Shown here: one piece after another, positions 6,281 to 12,529 of the stretch | How the letters are laid out: each line of letters opens with the position of its first letter | Numbering within the stretch: the first letter of the stretch is position 1 | The notes under the pieces: model-generated | The model's input: only the letters and a program-made list of their open reading frames with translations | What the model was told of the DNA's origin: nothing | The model's database searches: none | Program-made: the position numbers and the translations under genes | Assembly: GCA_029288095.1 (NCBI GenBank) | Contig: JARFPW010000359.1 | Span: forward strand, 1-18,134 | DNA length: 18,134 nucleotides | Direction of reading: 5' to 3' | Source: Gemmatimonadota bacterium | Lineage (GTDB): Bacteria; Gemmatimonadota; Gemmatimonadetes; Palauibacterales; Palauibacteraceae

Positions 6281-6575
6281 CCGAGACGGGCCGCGACGCG
6301 CGCCACGCGAACAGAACGGCGGCCAGCACGACGCCTACAGCAACCCCGACACCAAGACCTACGATGCCGCCCCTCAGGGCGATCACTCCGGAATCGAGGG
6401 TGGGCGAAAGGTTGGCGGCCGCCGCCCCCAGGTAGGCGCCGGTCGCGGCTCCCGACAGGGAGCTGCCGACCAATCCGGCGACCAGGGACTCGCGTCCCGC
6501 CAGCAGCCCAAGCAAAAACCCTACGCCGGGAAGAGCTAACGGAACCGCGATCAACCACGACTCCATCGTCGTCAT
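6243..6575 (-). CDS. Small Gly/Ala-rich membrane protein coupled to the ArsC-like gene
   Basis: A 110-residue protein I do not recognise. It has about three hydrophobic segments (7-26, 31-54, 63-91) rich in small residues (GLVGSSLSGAATGAYLG; GGIVGLGVGVAVG), followed by a short proline-rich tail that is probably cytoplasmic. Its ATG overlaps the stop of the ArsC-like gene as ATGA, the best evidence that it is a real gene and that the two are made together. The longer reading from 6719 only overlaps the ArsC-like gene and is rejected. The 3' end overlaps the rhodanese gene on the other strand by 38 nt. It does not look like ArsB or Acr3, being far too short. Confidence 0.65.
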   Translation of the reverse strand: MTTMESWLIAVPLALPGVGFLLGLLAGRESLVAGLVGSSLSGAATGAYLGAAAANLSPTLDSGVIALRGGIVGLGVGVAVGVVLAAVLFAWRASRPVSVTPADDPPPANL

Positions 6576-6970
6576 GGACGCGTCCCGCGGATCTCGGCGA
6601 TCAGCAGTCGCACCCGGCGCTCGATCTCGTCGCGGACGACGTTGAACTCTTCTGGGGGTAGGTCTTTCGGATCCGTAAGCGCCCAGTCCTCTCGCGAAGT
6701 CGCAGCGACGAACGGACATTCCTCGCCGCAGCCCATCGTGATCACGTAATCGAATGTGCCCTCTACGTCACCGAGGGACTCCGAGGTATGCACCGAAAGG
6801 TCGTACCCGAGTTCATCCATGGCCCGGATCGCCCGGGGGTTGACCGAGCCGCTGGGCCGACTTCCGGCACTAACCGGATCGATCACACCTGCGCCATACA
6901 TGTGGGCGAAGGCCTCAGCCATCTGGCTTCGGTTCGAATTCTCGACGCAGGCGAACAGGACTCGCTTCAT
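6572..6970 (-). CDS. arsC: Arsenate reductase-like / low-molecular-weight phosphatase family protein
   Basis: A 132-residue protein of the LMW protein-tyrosine-phosphatase fold used by thioredoxin-coupled ArsC. The P-loop is C8-VENSN-R14-S (CX5R), followed by QMAEAFA. The general acid lies in LTDPKD (D100). A redox pair is suggested by C81 and C85 in MGCGEECPF, the segment where B. subtilis ArsC has its two resolving cysteines. The extra P-loop Cys of many ArsC proteins (NSCRS) is Asn here. Arsenate reduction is the likeliest role, but a phosphatase is not excluded, since no ArsR, ArsB, Acr3 or thioredoxin gene is adjacent. The start is ATG 6970 with GGAG 6 nt upstream; the extension to 7060 is unconserved. 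Confidence 0.82.
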   Translation of the reverse strand: MKRVLFACVENSNRSQMAEAFAHMYGAGVIDPVSAGSRPSGSVNPRAIRAMDELGYDLSVHTSESLGDVEGTFDYVITMGCGEECPFVAATSREDWALTDPKDLPPEEFNVVRDEIERRVRLLIAEIRGTRP

Positions 6971-7069
6971 CAGCACTCCATAAACAGGTGGGTACGCCGA
7001 AGAAAGAAGCATTGTTGGCCGGTGCTCGTCAAACTTGCTGCCTGATCGGTCACCGTTCATTCTGCTCCC

Positions 7070-8113
7070 GTGCTCAATGATTCCCGTTTGCTCGTTCTCG
7101 TCGTCGTGGCCGGCCTCGTGGCCTGCACTCCAGCCCGGGTTGCGGGCCCCAATCCCGCACCCCCGGCGGACGGAGCCGCGGACGCGGTATCACCAACCCC
7201 GGATGTCACCGCGGACGATACGACCGCAACGGACGAGGACCTCGAAGCACGCCTCGTGGAGATGGCCCGAACGACGCGCGGGCCCGATGCCAGTCTTCTT
7301 CCGATCAAACCCGTGGGTATATCCTGGAGCTCGGAGCCGCGGGAAGGAAGTCCATTGGGGATTGTGCTACACGATCGACCGACCGGACGAGCGCCGGTCG
7401 GCATCGAGGGCCGGCTCGCGGACCGGGGGGTGACGTTCGGGAGGCTCCGGGGTCAGTGGTTCGGCATCGCGGCGGTGCCGATCGGTACTTCGGGACCTCA
7501 GGTGCTCACGTTGCGTCTGAGCTTCGAAGACGAATCCGATTACGAGCAAACCGTCGAACTCGACGTTCGTCCGACCAGGTTCGCGAGCACGAACCTGCGG
7601 GTAGACTCCAGGTTCTCATCCCCTCCCGCGGACGTGCTCGAGCGCATTCGGGAGGAGCGCGAATTTGTGCGGGGGCTGCTCGGGACGGTGACGCCCGAGT
7701 GGTTGCTCGACGCGCCCTTCGAGCCTCCCAGGCCCATCGACGTCACGAGCCCGTTCGGGCAGGCCCGGATGTTCAATGGAGAACTGCGGAGCCGGCATAC
7801 CGGCCTCGATCTGAGAGGAAGACCCGGAGCCCCGGTCAAAGCGGCCGGCAGGGGCCGGGTCGCGTTCGCCGGGAATCTGTATTTCGCGGGGAACGCGGTA
7901 TACGTGGACCACGGGCTGGGTGTCTATACCGGGTACTTCCACCTGTCACGGATACTGGTGGCCGCCGGTGACGAAGTGCTGCCTGGCGACTTGATCGGTG
8001 AGGTAGGCGCGACCGGCCGCGTAACAGGTGCTCACCTGCATTGGTACCTCTCCGTGGGTGGGCAGAGCCTGGATGCCGGAAGCCTGTTGGACCTCAAGCT
8101 CCCCGACCGGTAA
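7070..8113 (+). CDS. M23 family metallopeptidase lipoprotein (LytM-like)
   Basis: A 347-residue cell-wall endopeptidase with a C-terminal LytM/M23 domain (about 220-345) that would cut peptidoglycan cross-links. Zinc ligands H243 and D247 (SRHTGLDLRG) and H324 (AHLHW), and catalytic H291 (YFHLS) and H322, are all present, so it should be active, unlike degenerate EnvC types. The N-terminus has the lipobox LVAC (16-19) after a hydrophobic stretch, predicting a lipoprotein. A Pro/Ala/Asp/Thr-rich linker (about 20-57) and a beta-rich region (about 80-170) lie between. The start is GTG 7070 with no clear ribosome site; TTG at codon 7 is a weaker alternative. It has a 99-bp divergent gap from the ArsC-like gene and lies 237 bp before the patatin gene. 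Confidence 0.92.
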   Translation: MLNDSRLLVLVVVAGLVACTPARVAGPNPAPPADGAADAVSPTPDVTADDTTATDEDLEARLVEMARTTRGPDASLLPIKPVGISWSSEPREGSPLGIVLHDRPTGRAPVGIEGRLADRGVTFGRLRGQWFGIAAVPIGTSGPQVLTLRLSFEDESDYEQTVELDVRPTRFASTNLRVDSRFSSPPADVLERIREEREFVRGLLGTVTPEWLLDAPFEPPRPIDVTSPFGQARMFNGELRSRHTGLDLRGRPGAPVKAAGRGRVAFAGNLYFAGNAVYVDHGLGVYTGYFHLSRILVAAGDEVLPGDLIGEVGATGRVTGAHLHWYLSVGGQSLDAGSLLDLKLPDR

Positions 8114-8350
8114 CGGTAGGAAATGGAAGGGCCGCCTGACCCCGGTCGCGCTCCGTAGCGAGGCTCGAACCACTCGGCGCTCCGGAAGACCGACGGCCTC
8201 CCATTCTCGTTCCGACGATAGAACGCGGGCGGAACCGGATCGGTTCCCGGGTTTTAGCGCGGCTTGCTCTGTCTCTGTCGGCCCGGCAGTTTTCCCGCCG
8301 CTTCCGGCCCGCGTGGCCGGTTCCTGGTTCACGCATCCGAACGGATCCAC
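8114..8350 (+). other. Intergenic gap between M23 and patatin genes
   Basis: 237 bp with no credible ORF or RNA gene. The only structure I see is a small perfect palindrome at 8231-8247. No clear promoter for the patatin gene is visible, although a transcript for it should start here if it is not read from the M23 gene. Confidence 0.5.
8231..8251 (+). terminator. Weak hairpin, possible terminator or operator
   Basis: GGAACCG (8231-8237), loop GAT, CGGTTCC (8241-8247), then CGG and four T (8252-8255). The stem is only 7 bp, and the T run is short and offset by four bases, so termination would be inefficient. It could equally be a dimeric operator. Confidence 0.25.
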
Positions 8351-10015
8351 ATGACGAAGATCGCACTCGTACTCGGGGGCGGCGTTTCACTCGGCGCTTA
8401 CACCGGGGGCGCCGTGTCCGAGATACTCCGGGCCCTGACGACTGGCGATCGCCGGCACGAGTCGGGCCCGACCCGCATCCATGTCATCACCGGGACATCC
8501 GCTGGAGCGCTCAATGCTTCGCTCGCCGCCCGGTGCCTTGCCGTCAACCGCGAGTTGATTCCATGGATCGAATCGGCGTGGGTCGATGGAGCCGACGCCA
8601 CGCATCTGCTGAACGCGAATCGGAAGAACCGGTCGGCGTGGCTGGACGATTCGATCATCGATGAGCTGACGCGAGCGTTGATCACCGCAGACGCGGCTGC
8701 CGAGGATTCCTACTCCAGCGCCGCGGGTGATCCGCTGCGCGTAGGAGTCACGCTGGCCAACCTGTCGGGCGTGCGGTACGACATCCCGTACGGCTTCCTC
8801 AACGTGCCCGAGCGCTCGTTCGGAACGCGCCTTCACGACGATTCACTGGCCATCGAGTTGAACCGCTCGACCGGCGCCGCTGATCCAGCCTGGGAGACGC
8901 TGCGGCAGGCGTCGCTGGCTTCATCGGCGTTTCCGTTCGCGTTCCCGGTGCGGACGCTCCATCGGTCCCCGGCCGACTATCCTGGCGCCAGCCTGCCGGA
9001 CATGCGCGGCGAGGACCTTCCGATGTCGTACGTCGATGGTGGGTTGTTCGACACGGCACCCCTCGGACTGGCCAAACGCCTCGTCGAGCGCGACCCGAAT
9101 TTCCGCGCAGACGATTGGCGGTACATCCTCGTCGAGCCCACGCTGCGCAGCAGCGGGGCAACCGTCGGAGGGTCGACAGTCGAGGCGCCGCGGGCGGCTC
9201 TCGACCTGGCGGCAGACCTCACACGTGCCGTGCTTGGACAGAGCGCCGCCCAGGATTGGGTGCGGGCAAACCGCGTCAACGCCCGGCTCGAGGTGCTGAC
9301 CGCGCTCGTCGAGAGGCTGCCTGAACTGAACGATCGACTGCACGACCCCGATGAACTGGGACTGGGACGTCGGATCGGTGAGCTCGCGGAGAGAGTCGCT
9401 GAGATGCAGGTGGCGCTGGATCCGACATCGGCTGTCGCCGCGCACTCCGGATCGGATGCTGCGGATCAGTATCTCGATAGACATCTGCGGCGCATCGAGG
9501 CGGATACCCGGTACGAGAGCGCCCTGGCTCAGTCCGATTCACGAGCCGGCCGTTCGCGTCTCGCGAAGCTCGTATTCCTGCTCGAGTCGGCTGGTGGACT
9601 GTGCGGCAAGGACTTCATGAATCTGTATCTCGTGGCGCCTCCGCAGGCTGGGGAACTGGCCGGCGACTATCTGGCGAACTTCGGCGGGTTTTTCAATCGG
9701 GAATGGCGCGCGAACGACTTTCGTGCCGGTCGGCGTGACGCGCGCAGGGTGCTGGAGGAATCCCTGGCCGACGTGATCTCGTATGAAGCGTCAGGAGACG
9801 CGGACTACGAGGTGGAGTCCATCGATCCCACCTGGGAGTCGGTTCCGACGTCCACTCGACGCCAGTTGGTGAGGGTGCTCGAGGACGAGGCGGACCGAAC
9901 CCTGGCCGAACTTCGGCCTGGCGGGCTGGCCGCGCTGTTCAAGTGGGCGTGGAAGCCCGTGCTCAAACGCTGGCTGGTCGAGCGGGCGACGCGGGCCCTG
10001 CGGGAGGCACGTTGA
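8351..10015 (+). CDS. Patatin-like phospholipase family protein
   Basis: A 554-residue predicted lipid acyl hydrolase. The patatin core is complete: oxyanion loop GGGVSLGAYTGG (9-20), nucleophile elbow GTSAG (48-52, S50) and the catalytic Asp in VDGG (D229), giving a Ser-Asp dyad. No signal peptide or membrane segment is seen at the N-terminus, so it is cytoplasmic or peripherally bound. The region beyond about 245 (some 300 residues) is not part of a minimal patatin; it is charged, mostly helical by composition, contains FLLESAGGLCGKDFMNLYLV, and ends in a basic stretch that I cannot assign. The start is ATG 8351, where the conserved domain begins; the reading from 8264 adds 29 unconserved residues. 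The stop is directly followed by the LapA-domain gene. Confidence 0.92.
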   Translation: MTKIALVLGGGVSLGAYTGGAVSEILRALTTGDRRHESGPTRIHVITGTSAGALNASLAARCLAVNRELIPWIESAWVDGADATHLLNANRKNRSAWLDDSIIDELTRALITADAAAEDSYSSAAGDPLRVGVTLANLSGVRYDIPYGFLNVPERSFGTRLHDDSLAIELNRSTGAADPAWETLRQASLASSAFPFAFPVRTLHRSPADYPGASLPDMRGEDLPMSYVDGGLFDTAPLGLAKRLVERDPNFRADDWRYILVEPTLRSSGATVGGSTVEAPRAALDLAADLTRAVLGQSAAQDWVRANRVNARLEVLTALVERLPELNDRLHDPDELGLGRRIGELAERVAEMQVALDPTSAVAAHSGSDAADQYLDRHLRRIEADTRYESALAQSDSRAGRSRLAKLVFLLESAGGLCGKDFMNLYLVAPPQAGELAGDYLANFGGFFNREWRANDFRAGRRDARRVLEESLADVISYEASGDADYEVESIDPTWESVPTSTRRQLVRVLEDEADRTLAELRPGGLAALFKWAWKPVLKRWLVERATRALREAR

Positions 10016-10342
10016 ATGGACATGAAGAAGCTGTGGCAGGGAACGAAGCAGATTCTGATGATCGCGCTCGGCGGACTGATCGTGCTGTTCGCATTCGTGA
10101 ACCTCGAGGCGGTCACGGTAAACCTGCTGTTCACCGAGGTGCAGCTGTCGCTATCGCTGCTGATCCTGATTTCCGCGCTGGCGGGAGTGTCGATCGGATG
10201 GATGGGCGGCGCGCTACGCGGAAGGCGCAAGCGCAAAGCCCTGGCGGCCGGACATGCTGCGGAACTCGAGGCGAGCGCCGCGGACGAAGAGTGGCTGGCC
10301 GAGAGTCTCGAGGAGGAGGCCGTACCGCAGCCCCGGTCCTGA
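10016..10342 (+). CDS. LapA-domain (DUF1049) membrane protein
   Basis: A 108-residue inner-membrane protein with two helices (about 11-30 and 44-65) separated by the short FVNLEAVTVNLLFTEVQLSL turn typical of LapA, followed by a basic patch RGRRKRK (68-74) and an acidic, probably coiled tail. In enterobacteria LapA takes part in regulating LPS synthesis with LapB and FtsH. LapB is not seen here, so a role in envelope homeostasis is only an inference. The ATG abuts the TGA of the patatin gene, with GGGAGG 8 nt upstream, so the two are almost surely co-translated. That links a phospholipid hydrolase with an envelope-lipid regulator. The stop codon abuts the stop of the convergent aconitase-like gene with no base between. 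Confidence 0.88.
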   Translation: MDMKKLWQGTKQILMIALGGLIVLFAFVNLEAVTVNLLFTEVQLSLSLLILISALAGVSIGWMGGALRGRRKRKALAAGHAAELEASAADEEWLAESLEEEAVPQPRS

Positions 10343-12367
10343 CTAAACCCCGGCGGTCGCCGGTTCCTTCTGTTCGAAAGCAACGATCCGACCCGCGAAC
10401 GCGGACGCGAGCACGGTATACGGACTCGCCAGATAGACCTGTCCGGGGCCGCTGCGACCCGGAAAGTTCCGGTTGATCGAACTGACGGTTACCTGGTCCG
10501 GCGTCGTGCTCACGCCCGGCCCGGCGTTGATGCAGGCCCCGCAGCCCGGAGCCAGAACTTCCAGTCCAGCCCTCGTGAACAGGTCATGGAATCCCGCCTC
10601 GTGGGACATCTTCTCCACCTCGACCGAGCCGTATTGCAGGTAGGCCGTCACACCGTCAGCGACCCGCTCTCCGCGGTCCAATGCTGAATTGACGACCTCA
10701 GCCGCCATTCGAATGTCGTCTTTCTTGCCGCCCGTGCAGGAACCGGCGTAGACGATGTCCAGCGACACGGGCTCGGGAAGGTCTTCGACCGCGACGCCGT
10801 TGCCTGGATCACCCGGGGTGGCGACCATCGGGCGGAGAGCCGATCCGTCGATGGTCATCGTCCATTCGTAGTCCGCCTCGTCGTCACTCTGGAGACCCTC
10901 GGAAACAGCTTCCGCTTCGGCGCGACTCATGCCTCTCTCGGCGACGAGCCACTCCACGGTCGTGGCATCCGGGGCGACGATGCCGGTGAATCCGCCGACT
11001 TCGGCCGCCATGTTGGTGAGCGTGGCACGTTCATCGATGCTCAGCGCCTCCACCGCTTCACCGCAGTACTCGATGATCTTCCCGATCGCGTCGCCCCCCC
11101 GCACATAAGGATGTGCAAGGATCTCGATCATCATGTCCTTGGCCGTGACGTTCTCCGGGATTCGACCGGTGATCTCGATCTTCACCGACCGTGGTACCTG
11201 CAGACGGACATCGCGCGTTGCCCACGAGTTGACGACTGCCGTCGTGCCCACCCCGAAAGCTACGCAACCGATCGCGCCCGAGTGCGGCGTATGGGAATCC
11301 GATCCGACCACGACCTGTCCCGGAAGCGCGTAGCTCCCGAGCACTTTCACATGGCAAATGGCTTCGCTTCCGACGCGGCCTGACAGTTCACCGTGGAGCC
11401 GGACCCCTTTGCGGGCCGCGAATTCCTTCTGCCGGTCATGGAGCGCATGCGCGGCATCCAGCAGGCCCTGCGCTTTGCGCTCCTCGGTCATCACCTGGTC
11501 GAGAAAGGCCAGGTGGTCGCGGAAGAAATAGATGCTGTCGGGATCGTTCAGACCGGCATCCTCGCCCGCGAAATCATCCCAGAACGTCGAGGCCATGGGC
11601 GTTACGTATTCATGGCTGAACCGGATGTCCGTGCGTACGAATCCGGCATCGCCCGGCTTAACGGCAGGAACGCCGAGCTTCTCCCGGGACAGGTCTTCGA
11701 TCCAGTGCCTGGCGAGGATCTTCTCGGCTATGGTCATCGGCCGGCCGTCGGGCGTCACAGGCTGCGGCACGGACACCAGGCCCTTGAGGCGCGCGACGGC
11801 ATAGTCGAGGAGACCGCCATATTCGATGATGTCGCGCTGAATGTGCCCGGCGCCGTCCGTGAACATCGACAGCGGCATCTGTTCACCGGACCGTATCCGG
11901 TCGATCACCGAGAAGTCAGTGGTCGTGAGGACGCCCAGGTTCTCGCAGTTCTCCCGGTAAATCCGCTCGATGTTCTCGGCGATGACGATGCGGATGCCCG
12001 CCGCGCGCTCCGCATACGGCGAAGCCTCCCGGCTGGAGCCTTTTCCTCGCCGTTTGCCGGACACGGCGGCAACGAAACCCCCGTTCAGAATGTCGTCCTT
12101 GCCAATGGGGAATTCACCGTTGCAGCGCAGGCCCACGTACGGATACTGACCGAGTTTCTCGTCGTAGTAGTAACACACCCAGGCGGGAGTGATCTCGTCC
12201 GTGCTGATGTCGTCACGCAGCGGGATGGAAGGGTCCCAGTCAAGATCTTCGCCGGCCAGCTGGCGGCGGATCAGCTCGGGGTCTTCGGTGAGAAACAGTA
12301 TTCGCCCCTGGAGGCTTACGGTGTCGGGGCGTTTGGCTATGGTTCGGTTCAGTAGTTTATCGAGCAT
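10343..12367 (-). CDS. Aconitase-superfamily hydratase with N-terminal swivel domain
   Basis: A 674-residue Fe-S hydro-lyase. Domain order is inverted compared with AcnA: a LeuD/swivel domain comes first (about 15-190, with GKGSSREASPYAERA at 108-122), then the catalytic LeuC-like body (about 205-660). Cluster cysteines are C544 (AGSCTGG) and C609/C612 (PGCGAC). Other motifs: GSDSHTPHSGAIG (355-367), TNMAAEVGGFTG (451-462), INRNFPGR (631-638), YLASPYTVLASA (645-656). AcnB has the same swivel-first order but carries an extra N-terminal HEAT domain absent here. The usual SCTNxR is SCTGGK, with Lys for Arg. Candidate reactions are aconitate, 2-methylisocitrate or 3-isopropylmalate/homoaconitate isomerisation; the sequence alone does not choose. 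It is monocistronic, with its own 162-bp upstream gap. Confidence 0.85.
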   Translation of the reverse strand: MLDKLLNRTIAKRPDTVSLQGRILFLTEDPELIRRQLAGEDLDWDPSIPLRDDISTDEITPAWVCYYYDEKLGQYPYVGLRCNGEFPIGKDDILNGGFVAAVSGKRRGKGSSREASPYAERAAGIRIVIAENIERIYRENCENLGVLTTTDFSVIDRIRSGEQMPLSMFTDGAGHIQRDIIEYGGLLDYAVARLKGLVSVPQPVTPDGRPMTIAEKILARHWIEDLSREKLGVPAVKPGDAGFVRTDIRFSHEYVTPMASTFWDDFAGEDAGLNDPDSIYFFRDHLAFLDQVMTEERKAQGLLDAAHALHDRQKEFAARKGVRLHGELSGRVGSEAICHVKVLGSYALPGQVVVGSDSHTPHSGAIGCVAFGVGTTAVVNSWATRDVRLQVPRSVKIEITGRIPENVTAKDMMIEILAHPYVRGGDAIGKIIEYCGEAVEALSIDERATLTNMAAEVGGFTGIVAPDATTVEWLVAERGMSRAEAEAVSEGLQSDDEADYEWTMTIDGSALRPMVATPGDPGNGVAVEDLPEPVSLDIVYAGSCTGGKKDDIRMAAEVVNSALDRGERVADGVTAYLQYGSVEVEKMSHEAGFHDLFTRAGLEVLAPGCGACINAGPGVSTTPDQVTVSSINRNFPGRSGPGQVYLASPYTVLASAFAGRIVAFEQKEPATAGV

Positions 12368-12529
12368 GTTTGGGCTTTTAGTGGTTATGTTGTGGTACCT
12401 GACGCTACCTGAGAAATCTACGCCGGGATCCGCGAGCGAGCGAATCCGGTTGTAGAACCTGAATCGGCTTCACGGGTAGATTCAGGGAGCCTCACCTCCG
12501 CAGATTTCAGGACCTGACGCCGAGAGGAA
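12368..12529. promoter_or_regulatory. Divergent control region with repeated CCTGA/TCAGG elements
   Basis: 162 bp between the aconitase-like gene (minus) and the M16 gene (plus). It holds CCTGA at 12398, 12408, 12458 and 12513 and its complement TCAGG at 12482 and 12507. Longer related forms are CCTGAGAAATCTA (12408-12420), GTAGATTCAGG (12476-12486) and CAGATTTCAGG (12501-12511), which form imperfect inverted and direct repeats. ACCTGACGC occurs exactly twice (12397-12405 and 12512-12520). No promoter with good -35 and -10 spacing is seen on either strand. Binding by a regulator is a guess. Confidence 0.35.

Noticed and set aside
8114..8220. Possible tRNA T-loop (GGTTCGAGCC) on the minus strand between the M23 and patatin genes
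   Set aside because: Flanking bases do not form a T stem of five pairs, and no anticodon or acceptor stem can be placed upstream.
10350..10363. CCGGCG-GT-CGCCGG as a bidirectional terminator between the lapA-like and hydratase genes
   Set aside because: A two-base loop is sterically poor, no T run follows in either direction, and it lies in the coding end of the hydratase gene.
11393..12355. 320-codon plus-strand open frame opposite the aconitase-like gene
   Set aside because: It mirrors the strongly conserved hydratase on the other strand, shows no family motif and is an expected product of GC-rich antisense reading. The same applies to long open frames opposite M16 (12764-13417, 13649-14494), opposite DAHP synthase (3846-4652) and opposite the hydrolase (16513-17238).
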